A stretch of 64,000 nucleotides of DNA, taken from the NCBI GenBank assembly GCA_964472315.1, contig CAYYJS010000016.1, forward strand, positions 1 through 64,000. The letters are read 5' to 3'. Under the pieces are notes generated by a model. It was given only the letters and a program-made list of their open reading frames with translations. It made no database searches and was not told the origin of the DNA. This DNA comes from CAYYJS01 sp964472315 (GTDB lineage Bacteria > Verrucomicrobiota > Kiritimatiellia > UBA8416). The position numbers were made by a program, and so were the translations under genes. This document shows, one piece after another, positions 15,497-25,063 of the stretch; position 1 is the first letter of the stretch; every line of letters begins with the position of its first letter.

Positions 15497-16666
15497 ATGT
15501 TCCGCATGAACGCAACATTCGCCCTTTCCGCCGGCTTCGCGACCGCCGACATTTCTCCGGCCGCCGATGCCACACTGTACGGCTACGGATTCCGTGCGCC
15601 GGGTTTCGACCGTATCCATGCGCCCCTTCTCGCTCGCGTCTGCGCGATTCACGACGGAACGCAACCGGCGGCCCTCGTTGCCCTCGACCACTGCGTCATT
15701 CCGGACGAGCAGGCAACGGCCCTGCGCGCCGAGATAGCCACCGCCCTCGGTACGTCGATCGAACGCGTGATGCTCGCGGCCACGCATACGCATTCGGGAC
15801 CCGAGCCCACACCCGCCTATTTCGCGGCCATTCGTGACCGAACGGTCGATGCCGCCAGGCGCGCCGCGGGCTACCGCGTTCCGGTCGTCGCCCGCTTCCG
15901 CGAGGCGCCGTTGGGCCTGGCCTACAACCGCCGCGTCCCGCGCGGCGACGGCGGAAACGTGCACCATTGCTGGGGCACGCAGGAATGGCCCGACCGCATC
16001 CCCGTCGGGACGCCCGACCCAACCTGCAGCGTGCTGGAACTGGCGCAGCTCAACGGGGATCGGCGCTACCTGATCTGGAACCTGGGCGCGCACCCGGTGG
16101 CACTCGGCAAGACCAGCCGCGTGCTGAGTCCCGACTACCCCGGCGTCGCCAACGCCGTCATCGAATCCGTTCTCCCGGGAAGCCATGCCCTGTTCACCCT
16201 CGGCGCGGCAGGCGACGCGCAGCCGTGGATATCGACCGAGGAACTCCTGGAAGGCGCCGATCTCGTGGGGCGCACCGCCGGGTTGTTCGTCAGCGTCCTC
16301 CGCCACGGCGCGCCGCCCCTGGCGGCGGGGAGCGCATCCGGCGACGCCGCGCTGCGGTGCGTCGCCCGCACCGTCGTCATCGCCGGGGCCGCCCTGCCGC
16401 TGATGGCCTGGCGTCTCGGCCCCCTCTATTTCGTCGGGCTCCCCGTGGAACTCGTCGCGGAGCTCGGCATCGCGCTGCGCCGAAGACTTCCCGGCCCCGT
16501 CTTCGTCATAACGGTTGCCAACGGGTGGCACGGCTACTGGTGCACGGCACGCCAATGGGCGGAAGGCGGCTACGAGATCGAGGTCGCCCGTACGTGCGGC
16601 CTGACCCCCGGCTGCGGCGAGGCGCTCGTCGATGCCGCAAGCGCGCTGGCCCGCGAACTCGACTGA
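15497..16666 (+). CDS. Neutral/alkaline ceramidase N-terminal-domain protein
   Basis: The GYGFRAPGFDRIHAPLLARV start region and AATHTHSGPEPT motif match the N-terminal catalytic domain of neutral ceramidases, where the His residues bind zinc. At about 390 residues it lacks the C-terminal domain of full ceramidases. Short members like this are frequent in PVC and soil bacteria, and most have no tested substrate. No signal peptide is evident. ATGs at 15497 and 15506 are both possible. It is convergent with the beta-mannosidase, with 3 nt between stops. Confidence 0.75.
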   Translation: MFRMNATFALSAGFATADISPAADATLYGYGFRAPGFDRIHAPLLARVCAIHDGTQPAALVALDHCVIPDEQATALRAEIATALGTSIERVMLAATHTHSGPEPTPAYFAAIRDRTVDAARRAAGYRVPVVARFREAPLGLAYNRRVPRGDGGNVHHCWGTQEWPDRIPVGTPDPTCSVLELAQLNGDRRYLIWNLGAHPVALGKTSRVLSPDYPGVANAVIESVLPGSHALFTLGAAGDAQPWISTEELLEGADLVGRTAGLFVSVLRHGAPPLAAGSASGDAALRCVARTVVIAGAALPLMAWRLGPLYFVGLPVELVAELGIALRRRLPGPVFVITVANGWHGYWCTARQWAEGGYEIEVARTCGLTPGCGEALVDAASALARELD

Positions 16667-16669
16667 CGG

Positions 16670-19153
16670 CTAGCGGTACGTATCCCGCAGCGAACGGACC
16701 TTGATCCGCTTCTCCATGTCGGCCGCGCTCGCCGGAGCGGGGGTGACGACTTCGATCTCGATCTCCTCGCCGGGACGCATCGCGAAGAAGTTGTCGCCGC
16801 AGTGCGCGCCGGCCCCCGCATCCAGCCACACCCACAATGCCGGGCGCGCCACGCGCAGCGTCACCGCGAACGTGGTGTCGTCCACGGCACGCGCCTTCAC
16901 GCCGAACTCCGGTTCCAGCCATTCCACGGCCTTGGGCTTCACGAACAGGACGAGGTTGCGCGACTCGACCGTCGCGTCGCTCACAAGGGACAGCCAGACC
17001 ATCAGGTCGCGCGCACCGTACCGCGCCAGGGGCTCGCGCAGATCGAGCGTCTTGACCTTCTTCGCCGAACGTTCGCCGACATGGACGTCGAACGCGTCCT
17101 GGACCAGCACGTCGCCGGCCACATTCGTCAAGGTCCAGACCAGCCGCCCTTCCACCGCCGCGACACGGTCGTTGCTGACATGCACGGTCACCGTGCCCTT
17201 TGCCGGGTCCTCGACACCCGATACCAGCACCGGCGCGAAGAACTCCTTCGCGGCGTAATGCAATGCCTTCCAGTTGCCAGCGTAATCGATGGATGCCCAG
17301 CTCGCCACCGGCCAGCAGTCGTTGAGCTGCCAGTAGATCGCACCCATGCACCGCGGCATATTCCGGCGCCAATGCTCGACCGCATACTTGATCGCCACAC
17401 CCTGCAGGATCTGACTGAGCCACAGCGTCATCTCGAAGTTCCGGGGCATCCGGAACCAGGACAGCATGTACTGCATGATCGCCGTATTGCCGATGCCACT
17501 GCGCTGGTGCCATTCCATCACCGGAGACGTGATGTTCCGATCGTCGGGCGCCGTGTAACCCGCGGTCACGCGCGGCTCCGTAAAGCTCTGGAAACCGAAT
17601 TCGCTGACGAACCGATGGAACGTCCCGCGGTACCACTCGAACGGCTGCCGGCCATGCCAGACATCCCAAAGGTGCGCGTCGCCCCAACGCGGGTCGCTGT
17701 GCTTGTGCCGGTCGCCTAGCGGCGAATGCGGACTGCAGGGCCAATACGCACGCTGGGGATCGTGCCGGGCCACGACCTTCGGCAACAGCTTGTCGAACAG
17801 CTTGCCGTAGTCCTCCCAGCTCATGTGGCCGTCCGTCCAGCCGCCATCGCGGACCAAACCCTGTTCAAGCTCGTTGTTGCCGCACCAGAGGGCGAGCGAG
17901 GCGTGGTGGCGCAGCCGCTTCACGTTGTCCACGGCTTCCCGTTCCACCGTGGCCATGAAATCGTCGTCGAACGTCGGGTACGTCGCGCAGGCGAACATGA
18001 AGTCCTGCCATACGCACAGTCCCATCTCGTCGCAGAGATCGTAGAACACATCGTGCTCGTAGATGCCCCCACCCCACACGCGGACGACGTTCATGTGCGC
18101 CGCGGCGGCGTCGCCGAGCAGGCGCCAGTAGTCGTCGTACGTCAGACGCGACAGGATCGCGTCGGCCGGAATCCAGTTCGCGCCTTTGGCGAAGAACCGT
18201 TTGCCGTTGACCGCGAAACAGAACGACTCGCCCCATGCGTCGGCCTTGCGCACCACGTCCAGCGTCCGCAGCCCGATACGGCGGCGCAGGCTTCCACGAC
18301 ACTCGCCCTTGCCGTCGAGCAGGACAACCTCCACGTCGTACAACGGTTGGCCGCCCATGCCGTTCGGCCACCACAGCCTGGGCTCGGCGATGCGCAGCGT
18401 CGCCACACCCCGTCCCCGCCCGATCTCGACGGTCCCGCCCGCGACCCCCCGCCCGTCGTGCGTGACCGCGACGAGCGCCGCAAGCTGCCCGCGCCCCGTC
18501 GTCTCGCAGGCCACGCTCACCGTCAGCGTCACCGCCTTGCCGCGGTGCTCCTGCGCGATATGCAGATCCGTCAGCCGCGCCACGCTGTACCCGACGATCC
18601 GGATATCGCGCCAGATGCCGACCGTCGTCAGCGCCGGCCCCCAGTCCCATCCGAAGTTGCACGGTTGCTTGCGGATCCAGGCGCCGCTGTTCACCTTGTG
18701 CTGGCCCACACCCCAGGCCGGCAGCTTGCGCTGGCCCTTCGCACGCGCCACGGCATACTTCAACGGCGAGGTGAAATGCACGGAAATCGTATTCGTCCCG
18801 GCGCGCAGCGCGGGTTTCACATCAAACGCCCAGGTGCGGTACTGATTGTCGGCGGCGCCCACCGTGCGCCCGTTGACGCGGACGGTGGCGATGGTATCGA
18901 GCCCGTCGCATTCCAGCACGACCCGTTCATGGGCAAGCACGTTGGCATCCGCGTCGAATACGCGTTCGTAGACCCAGTCCGACTCGCCGATCCACTGCAC
19001 CAGCGCTTCGTTGTCGCGGTAGTACGGGTCCGGTATCCGCCCCGCCGCGAGAAGGTCACCGTGGATGTTCCCCGGCACCGACGCTTGCACCGAAACCCCA
19101 TCCTTGCCGGCCTGCGTCGCCTGCCACCGCCCATTGAGATCGATAGCGGTCAT
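16670..19153 (-). CDS. Beta-mannosidase (glycoside hydrolase family 2)
   Basis: The protein cleaves terminal beta-mannosyl residues. An N-terminal jelly-roll domain (DLNGRWQATQAG; VPGNIHGDLLAAGRIPDPYYRDNE) and Ig-like domains precede the TIM barrel. The acid/base Glu is in ALWCGNNELEQG and the nucleophile Glu in FVSEFGFQSFTEP. Length (about 827) is normal for the family. There is no signal peptide, so it probably acts on oligosaccharides inside the cell. It is the last gene of the LarA/mannonate gene run, 15 nt after the preceding stop. Confidence 0.93.
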   Translation of the reverse strand: MTAIDLNGRWQATQAGKDGVSVQASVPGNIHGDLLAAGRIPDPYYRDNEALVQWIGESDWVYERVFDADANVLAHERVVLECDGLDTIATVRVNGRTVGAADNQYRTWAFDVKPALRAGTNTISVHFTSPLKYAVARAKGQRKLPAWGVGQHKVNSGAWIRKQPCNFGWDWGPALTTVGIWRDIRIVGYSVARLTDLHIAQEHRGKAVTLTVSVACETTGRGQLAALVAVTHDGRGVAGGTVEIGRGRGVATLRIAEPRLWWPNGMGGQPLYDVEVVLLDGKGECRGSLRRRIGLRTLDVVRKADAWGESFCFAVNGKRFFAKGANWIPADAILSRLTYDDYWRLLGDAAAAHMNVVRVWGGGIYEHDVFYDLCDEMGLCVWQDFMFACATYPTFDDDFMATVEREAVDNVKRLRHHASLALWCGNNELEQGLVRDGGWTDGHMSWEDYGKLFDKLLPKVVARHDPQRAYWPCSPHSPLGDRHKHSDPRWGDAHLWDVWHGRQPFEWYRGTFHRFVSEFGFQSFTEPRVTAGYTAPDDRNITSPVMEWHQRSGIGNTAIMQYMLSWFRMPRNFEMTLWLSQILQGVAIKYAVEHWRRNMPRCMGAIYWQLNDCWPVASWASIDYAGNWKALHYAAKEFFAPVLVSGVEDPAKGTVTVHVSNDRVAAVEGRLVWTLTNVAGDVLVQDAFDVHVGERSAKKVKTLDLREPLARYGARDLMVWLSLVSDATVESRNLVLFVKPKAVEWLEPEFGVKARAVDDTTFAVTLRVARPALWVWLDAGAGAHCGDNFFAMRPGEEIEIEVVTPAPASAADMEKRIKVRSLRDTYR

Positions 19154-19168
19154 GCCCGCTCGCACCTC

Positions 19169-20521
19169 TCAGTCGCTGCCGCCACGCCACTCGACGCCGC
19201 CGGCGCCCTGGCCGTCGGGGCCGGGACTGCGCAGCACGAACGAGTCCGGCTCGCGGCGATACACAACCAACGCGCCAAACGGCGATACGGGGGCGTTTGT
19301 CACCCCGCCCAGCACGGTCAGCGACTCCGGATAGGCGCCCGTCGCCTGCGCGTAAAGCGCCAGCCGCAACCCCAGGTCGGACATCTGCACGACCGCCTGA
19401 CGAGCCGCCACCGCCCGCCACGCGCTCCCCAATGCCGGCAGGATCATGCGCGTAAGCGGGCACGACACGGACGGTCGGTCGGTCGCCAGACGGCGCAACT
19501 CCGTCGCATCGCCCGCCAGGGCCGCCGCCCGATAGGCCGCCATCCGTTCCAGATAGACGCGCGCGTCCACCTTCAGCATCGGACGGCTCGGATACCATGC
19601 ATAGTACCGGACCCACTTGGGCAGCCCGAGCCCCTCAAGCTGCTCCGGACTGCCATGCCCGTCCAGAAACGACAGAAACAGCCACCCGCCGAAGATGATG
19701 CGCTCGCCGTCGATGGCGCGGACAAGGGCTTCGTTCCGCGGATCATTCACCTCCTCCAACGCCGCCACCAGCCCCCATATCCGGGCAGAATCCAGCGCCT
19801 TGACCGGCGCCCCGATTATGATCGCGCGCAGGAGATGACACGTGCGTCCATCGCAGGACGCGCGCGCCAACTGCGAGATAATCACCGGCTCGTACGCCAG
19901 TCCGCGCGTCAGCCGCAGGCATCGCCGCAGATCGCCGAGCGCGCCGGATACGTCGCCCCGGTCCGCGCGCACCCAGGCGCGCGTCGCCAGCAGCCGCACG
20001 CAGCCCCGCAACGGGCCGAGGTGCGGCAGCAACACCCCGGCGCCCTGGCTGTAGTCGATGCGAAACCGCGCCGGCGCCCCCTCGGCGGCCGCTTCGAGCA
20101 GCACGAACACCGGCGCCAGTTCCGGCGCGGCGATGAGGCGCCCGACGGCGGCCCGCCGATCCGGCCCGAGCGACGGCAACGCATAGGCCGCGTCACCCGT
20201 CGGCACATCGCCGTCATGGTAGCGCAGCAACTCCGCGCCAATGGCCGCCGCGCCGGTCGACACGCCGTCGGCCCGCAATAGCGCAAACGCCTGGAGCAAC
20301 GGCACGGCGGCGTTCCTACCGTCCGGAACGCTTTCCGGCAGCACGTCCGCCAGCGACATGGGGATGCCGGCGGACGCCTGCACGCGAATCGTGTGCGCGA
20401 GGCGCCGTCCGGCAACCCAGTTCCATGCCGAATGAGCCACCAGCAACACCGCGGTCGCGGCCGCCGCGACCGTGACCAGTCGTCCGGTCCGCGTCGTCTT
20501 TGTGCGTCTATTCGCCTGCAT
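19169..20521 (-). CDS. Membrane-anchored hypothetical protein with pseudopilin-like tail
   Basis: I chose the start MQANRRTK because AGGAG lies 10 nt upstream and a single N-terminal anchor follows (LVTVAAAATAVLLVAHSAW). The rest is mostly helical with no enzyme motif. The end (GAYPESLTVLGG, then PVSPFGALVVYRRE, then VLRSPGPDGQGAGG) resembles the closing region of type II secretion pseudopilins and of many planctomycete and verrucomicrobial unknowns. The function is unknown. It lies between gnd and the beta-mannosidase. Confidence 0.65.
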   Translation of the reverse strand: MQANRRTKTTRTGRLVTVAAAATAVLLVAHSAWNWVAGRRLAHTIRVQASAGIPMSLADVLPESVPDGRNAAVPLLQAFALLRADGVSTGAAAIGAELLRYHDGDVPTGDAAYALPSLGPDRRAAVGRLIAAPELAPVFVLLEAAAEGAPARFRIDYSQGAGVLLPHLGPLRGCVRLLATRAWVRADRGDVSGALGDLRRCLRLTRGLAYEPVIISQLARASCDGRTCHLLRAIIIGAPVKALDSARIWGLVAALEEVNDPRNEALVRAIDGERIIFGGWLFLSFLDGHGSPEQLEGLGLPKWVRYYAWYPSRPMLKVDARVYLERMAAYRAAALAGDATELRRLATDRPSVSCPLTRMILPALGSAWRAVAARQAVVQMSDLGLRLALYAQATGAYPESLTVLGGVTNAPVSPFGALVVYRREPDSFVLRSPGPDGQGAGGVEWRGGSD

Positions 20522-20582
20522 GCTCCGTGCTCCTTGCATCCAGACCGATCCGCCGCGCAACCGCAATCTGCCGGCCTGCCGG

Positions 20583-22061
20583 TTACACGATGTACGTCGA
20601 TGCCGACGTCGATCCGCCGCGTCCGGTCCAATTCGTGTGGAAGAACTCGCCGCGCGGTTTGTCCACCCGCTCGTAGGTGTGCGCACCGAAGTAGTCGCGC
20701 TGCGCCTGCAACAGGTTCGCCGGCAGACGAGCGCTACGGAAACCGTCGTAATATGCCAGCGCCGAACTCATCGCCGGCATCGGGATCCCGAGCTCGATGG
20801 CCGTTACCGCCACGCGCCGCCACGCATCCTGCGCCTTGACGACCGCATTGCGGAAGAACGGGTCCAACAGCAGATTCGTCAGCGCCGGGTTCTTCTCGAA
20901 CGCATCCTTGATCTTCCCGAGGAAGGCGGAACGGATGATGCAGCCGCCGCGCCACATGAGCGCGATGCCGCCGTAGTTCAGGTTCCATCCATACGTCGCC
21001 GCGGCCGCGCGCATGAGCTGGTAGCCCTGGGCGTACGACACGATCTTCGAGGCGTACAGCGCCTGTTCGAGGTCCTTGACGAGCTGCCGCCGGTCGCCCT
21101 CGACCACCGCGTCCGGGCCGCGCAGGCTCTTCGACGCGACCACGCGTTCGTCCTTGATCGCCGAGAGACACCGCGCGAAGACCGCCTCGCCGATCAATGT
21201 CAGCGGCATGCCTTCATCGAGGGCGGCGATCGCCGTCCATTTGCCGGTGCCCTTCTGGCCGGCCGTGTCAAGGATGAGGTCGATCGTTTCGTTGCCGTCC
21301 TCATCGGTGTAGCCGAGAATGTCGCGCGTGATCTCGATGAGATAGGAATCGAGCTTGCCGCGGTTCCATGTCGCGAAGACCTTGGCCATTTCGGCGTTGG
21401 TCATCCCAAGGCCGTCCTTCATCATCTGGTACGTCTCGCAGATCATCTGCATATCGCCGTACTCGATGCCGTTATGCACCATCTTGACGAAGTGACCGGC
21501 GCCGTTCTCCCCGACCCAGTCGCAGCAAGGCTCGCCGGCATCGGTCTGCGCGGAGATCTTCTGGAAGATGCGTCGCACGGACTTCCACGCCGCCTTGGAG
21601 CCGCCAGGCATGATCGACGGGCCCAGCAAGGCGCCTTCCTCGCCGCCGCTCACGCCCGTGCCGATATAGAGCAGTCCCTTGCTCTCCACGTAGGCCGTGC
21701 GCCGGATGGTGTCCGGGAAATGCGAATTGCCGCCGTCGATGATGATGTCGCCCTGCTCCAGATGCGGAACGACCTGCTCGATGAAGGCGTCTACGGCGCT
21801 GCCGGCCTTGACCATGAGCATGACCTTGCGCGGACGGGCCAGCATCGCGCAAAACGCTTCGATCGAATGCGCGCCGACGATCGTCTTGCCGGCCGCACGG
21901 CCGTTGATAAAGTCATCCACCTTGCTGGTCGTGCGATTGTAGCACGCCACGGTAAACCCTTTGCTCGCCATGTTGAGAATGAGGTTCTCACCCATGACCG
22001 CCAACCCGACCACGCCAATGTCCGCCAACTCCGTCTTCGCCGTCTTCCGCTTCGCCGTCAT
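20583..22061 (-). CDS. gnd: 6-phosphogluconate dehydrogenase, decarboxylating
   Basis: It oxidises 6-phosphogluconate to ribulose 5-phosphate with NADP. The Rossmann motif reads GVVGLAVMGENLILNMASKG. The catalytic Lys/Asn segment is GENGAGHFVKMVHNGIEYGDMQ, and GQKGTGKWT matches the substrate-binding block. Length (492) is that of the long, dimeric type. The start MTAKRKT follows AAGGAG. It is the third gene after the LarA homologue and the mannonate oxidoreductase, linking the run to gluconate and pentose metabolism. Confidence 0.95.
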   Translation of the reverse strand: MTAKRKTAKTELADIGVVGLAVMGENLILNMASKGFTVACYNRTTSKVDDFINGRAAGKTIVGAHSIEAFCAMLARPRKVMLMVKAGSAVDAFIEQVVPHLEQGDIIIDGGNSHFPDTIRRTAYVESKGLLYIGTGVSGGEEGALLGPSIMPGGSKAAWKSVRRIFQKISAQTDAGEPCCDWVGENGAGHFVKMVHNGIEYGDMQMICETYQMMKDGLGMTNAEMAKVFATWNRGKLDSYLIEITRDILGYTDEDGNETIDLILDTAGQKGTGKWTAIAALDEGMPLTLIGEAVFARCLSAIKDERVVASKSLRGPDAVVEGDRRQLVKDLEQALYASKIVSYAQGYQLMRAAAATYGWNLNYGGIALMWRGGCIIRSAFLGKIKDAFEKNPALTNLLLDPFFRNAVVKAQDAWRRVAVTAIELGIPMPAMSSALAYYDGFRSARLPANLLQAQRDYFGAHTYERVDKPRGEFFHTNWTGRGGSTSASTYIV

Positions 22062-22145
22062 GATCTCGCTCTCCTTATCTGGAGCGTCATCCGCCCCTGT
22101 GCAACCCGACAATCCGGATCCCGCACCGCGTCGGGACCTTCGCCA

Positions 22146-23003
22146 CTATACACCGCTGAAGGCCGAGAACCCGCCATCGACCGGGATCACGGCACCCGTC
22201 ACGAACCCCGCGGCTTCATCCGATACCAGCCACAGCAACACGCCGACCAGGTCGTCCGGACTGCCGAATTTGCCCATGGGCGTGTGACTGATGATGGTGG
22301 TGCCGCGCGGTGTGAGAGACCCGTCGCTCCTGGTCAGCAGGGCGCGGTTCTGATCGGTCAGAAAGAAGCCCGGCGCGATCGCGTTGACGCGAATGTTGAC
22401 CTTCGACATATGCACCGCCAGCCATTGGGTGAAGTTGCTCACCGCGGCCTTGGCGCCGCTGTACGCCGGAATCTTGGTCAACGGCGTGAACGCATTCATC
22501 GACGAAATGTTCACGACGGTCCCGCGGCCGCGCTCGGCCATGCCGCGCGCGAATGCCTGCGTCGGCAACAGCGTGCCCAGGAAGTTCAGGTTGAACACGA
22601 ATTGGATACCATTGGGGTCCAGGTCGAAAAACGTCACGACACCCTCGACCTTCGCCTTCAGATCGTCGGGCAGGAGATACTCCTTGCTCGTCGTTCCCTT
22701 CGGGTGATTCCCGCCGGCGCCGTTGACCAGGATGTCGACCGGCCCCAGCGCGGACTCGACTTCGGCGACCGCGCCCTTGAGACTCTCCATCTCGAGCACG
22801 TTGCACGCGACACCGATCGCCTTCCCGCCGTCCGCCACGATCGCGTCCGCCACCCCCTGGGCCGCTTCCTTCCGCAGGTCCGCCACCGCGACCGACGCGC
22901 CCGACGCCGCCAGCGCCTTCGCCATGCGTCCGCACAGAACCCCACCGCCACCGGTCACCACGGCCACCTTGCCAGTCAAATCGACGCCAAAACCTCCGCC
23001 CAT
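22146..23003 (-). CDS. uxuB: D-mannonate oxidoreductase (SDR family, fructuronate reductase)
   Basis: This short-chain dehydrogenase has NAD-binding VVTGGGGVLCGRMA, NGAGG, and catalytic Ser (NISSMNAF) with YSGAK. The stretches FDLDPNGIQFVFNLNFLGT, SNFTQWLAVHMSK and APGFFLTDQNRALLT are characteristic of the Bacillus-type UxuB (YjmF) mannonate oxidoreductases, which interconvert D-fructuronate and D-mannonate. The start MGGGFGV follows AGGACGG. The gene symbol is used for the SDR type, not the unrelated E. coli UxuB fold. Confidence 0.85.
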   Translation of the reverse strand: MGGGFGVDLTGKVAVVTGGGGVLCGRMAKALAASGASVAVADLRKEAAQGVADAIVADGGKAIGVACNVLEMESLKGAVAEVESALGPVDILVNGAGGNHPKGTTSKEYLLPDDLKAKVEGVVTFFDLDPNGIQFVFNLNFLGTLLPTQAFARGMAERGRGTVVNISSMNAFTPLTKIPAYSGAKAAVSNFTQWLAVHMSKVNIRVNAIAPGFFLTDQNRALLTRSDGSLTPRGTTIISHTPMGKFGSPDDLVGVLLWLVSDEAAGFVTGAVIPVDGGFSAFSGV

Positions 23004-23073
23004 GTCATTCCGTCCTTTCATCGGCCCGCGCACGACCGGCGACGCTCCCGCGTCGCGCCACGCGCGGGCAGGT

Positions 23074-24345
23074 TCATGCAAACCGCCCACGATAGGCCCA
23101 GAGCCCGATCGCGGGGTTCGAGATGTAGAAAATGCGCTCGCCGTCCGCCAAGGTGTTGAACCCGTCCTTGAGCGTGCGGGCATCGTACCGCTTGGACATC
23201 GCCGCGAGATCGCCGTACACGTAGTTGACACCCTCGATCTCGGCCGCGGTCAGGCGCCCCGGACAGTAGGTAATCCGGAACCGCCCCTCGGACGATCCGT
23301 GTATCAAGTGCGCCGCGGCGCTGAGATTCGCTTCGAGGTCCGGGTTGGCCTTCAACTGCCGCAACACCTCCGGCGTCCCGACATAGCCGTACTTCCGGAT
23401 CAACCGATCGATCTCGGCGTCCTCGCCGAACTCCTTCACGCCCGGCGCGAGCACGACCAATTCGCCGCCATCCGCGATCGCCATGCGGGTCCGGTAGATG
23501 CTCTTGTTGCCAAGCCATGTGCTCTTGAACTCCGCGGGATCCAGATGGACCACCACCTTGTCGAGCGGGGCATCCAGCATCGCGAAGTTTACTTCGAGCG
23601 ACAACGCCGCCGCCTTCTCGAAACACTCGACATCGTCGCCGACGAATAATCCGCGCGTCACCAACCCGCCTTCCGGAGCGCGGCCGACCACCGTGTGGAC
23701 ATAGACGATCGGCAGGTGCGTCGCGAAGTGGTCCGACGCATAGTTCAACACCCGCCGCACGGGCGTATCCGCCCGCCCCATGATGCGCTCCATGCCGTAC
23801 GCGGCCCCCAGAAAATGGCTCTTGTTGATGCCTTCCGGGCCGCCGGTGCCAACAAAGATGTTCTTGTTGTAGTTCGCCATGCCGATGACTTCGTGCGGCA
23901 CGACCTGGCCGATCGACAGGATCAGATCGAAATCGCCCTCCGCCAGCAGGGTGGCCACCTGCGCCGGCCAGGCGTAGTCGACGGCGCCTCCGGACTCGCG
24001 CCGCACGTACGCCGCCGGCACCTCCCCCAACGTCGTCACGCCGCGGCGCCAATCGTGCACCCGGAACCGGTCCCGGGGAATGGCGCCGAACATCGTCGCG
24101 AGCTGCTCCGGCGTCATCGGCGAATGCGTCCCCAGCGCCGGCAGAATATCCGTCAACCGATCGCCGTAGTAGGCATACGCGTACCGGGTCAATTCCCCGG
24201 CCCGCGAATGGAAGCGCGTGAAATCCGGCGGGATCGCCAGCACGCGTTTGCGCTCGCCAATACGGCCCAGCGCCTCGTTAAGACCAACCCTCAAATCGTC
24301 GGCGCTCAAGACATCGCCGGATGAGCCGCGGCTATAGTAGAGCAT
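23074..24345 (-). CDS. LarA-family nickel-dependent racemase/epimerase homologue
   Basis: The protein has the LarA (DUF2088) layout. DFTR (residues 41-44), H74 in LGTHSPMT, H151 in VVPHEVIG, K161 (pincer-cofactor Lys position) in NYNKNIFVG and H177 in NKSHFLG match the active-site pattern of lactate racemase. Members of this superfamily include lactate and malate racemases and D-gluconate 2-epimerase. The adjacent D-mannonate oxidoreductase and gnd make a gluconate/mannonate epimerase an attractive inference. No larB, larC or larE cofactor genes are present here. AAGG precedes the start. It appears to head the operon. Confidence 0.82.
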   Translation of the reverse strand: MLYYSRGSSGDVLSADDLRVGLNEALGRIGERKRVLAIPPDFTRFHSRAGELTRYAYAYYGDRLTDILPALGTHSPMTPEQLATMFGAIPRDRFRVHDWRRGVTTLGEVPAAYVRRESGGAVDYAWPAQVATLLAEGDFDLILSIGQVVPHEVIGMANYNKNIFVGTGGPEGINKSHFLGAAYGMERIMGRADTPVRRVLNYASDHFATHLPIVYVHTVVGRAPEGGLVTRGLFVGDDVECFEKAAALSLEVNFAMLDAPLDKVVVHLDPAEFKSTWLGNKSIYRTRMAIADGGELVVLAPGVKEFGEDAEIDRLIRKYGYVGTPEVLRQLKANPDLEANLSAAAHLIHGSSEGRFRITYCPGRLTAAEIEGVNYVYGDLAAMSKRYDARTLKDGFNTLADGERIFYISNPAIGLWAYRGRFA

Positions 24346-24457
24346 GTAACTGACCTTCCCTTACGCATCGCGCGACGGCCCTGTCCGGCACCCGCGACAT
24401 GTGGGGCAACCATACCGCCAAGCCGGGGCGCACATCAAGACCAATTCTGGATCCTGA

Positions 24458-24843
24458 ATTCGTCTGTTCTCCGGCCTGGGCATCGAGCCGGCATGGGACT
24501 GGTCGAAGACCAACCCCGTAGTGCACCTGAGCCTGACCAAGACGTCCACCACGAGCCCTGAAGTTCTCGAGGAGAGCCTGTGGCGTCTGGTCGAAAACCG
24601 GGCTGCCGAGGATGGGATCGCAATCGCCGCAACCAACTCCACACAGACTCTGCCCGAACTGCTCCGGCGACTTCACGCCAAGACCGGCCGGCGCGTGGTG
24701 GTGATCGTGGTCGAGGCAGCCACATGGGCCGCACCGATGCCGGTCTGAAGACCGCCGCGGCGATCTACGTGATCGAGTTCATACTCGGCACGCCGGAGGA
24801 GGCGCAGGCGCAGATCAAGATGACGGCAGACGATCGACCTTAG
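24458..24843 (+). pseudogene. Relic of an AAA-ATPase / PD-(D/E)XK nuclease (DUF1703-type) gene
   Basis: Frame 2 (24458 to about 24715) encodes RLFSGLGIEPAWDWSKTNP, then VVHLSLTK, EVLEESLWRLVENRA and LPELLRRLHAKTGRRVVVIVV. This matches part of the AAA-ATPase-like family, up to just before the LIDEYDKP Walker B motif, which is lost. Frame 1 (about 24750-24843) then reads AIYVIEFILGTPEEAQAQIK, matching the nuclease core of the same family's C-terminal domain. The start, middle and end are missing and the frame changes, so this is an internally deleted remnant. The rest of 24346-25000 shows no gene. Confidence 0.7.
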
Positions 24844-25000
24844 AAGATGGCAGGACCGGCCTTTTCGTTCGCGTGGATCGGCGGAGCGTGGTAGTCTGTC
24901 GGCGACTTGGGGCACTGGGAGGTTCCGTTTATAGCCGGGTCAAGCCGGTTCGATGTGGACCGCCGCGTCGGCTTCGTCCCCCGTGAAGGCGGGTTTTGCT

Positions 25001-25029
25001 TGATATGGCGCGCCCCAATCGATTAGATG
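25001..25029 (+). promoter_or_regulatory. Promoter of accD-accA-biotin operon
   Basis: TTGATA (25001-25006) and TTAGAT (25024-25029) are 17 nt apart, 34 nt before the accD ATG. Confidence 0.5.
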
Positions 25030-25063
25030 TGCGGCCCACAAGAGGAAGGAAAGGGAAAACCGT

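Noticed and set aside
17726..20281. Plus-strand open frame of 851 codons
   Set aside because: It is antisense to the beta-mannosidase and the neighbouring gene, with low-complexity Arg/Pro composition.
20472..23159. Plus-strand open frame of 895 codons
   Set aside because: It mirrors gnd and the mannonate oxidoreductase, both of which have clear family motifs on the other strand.
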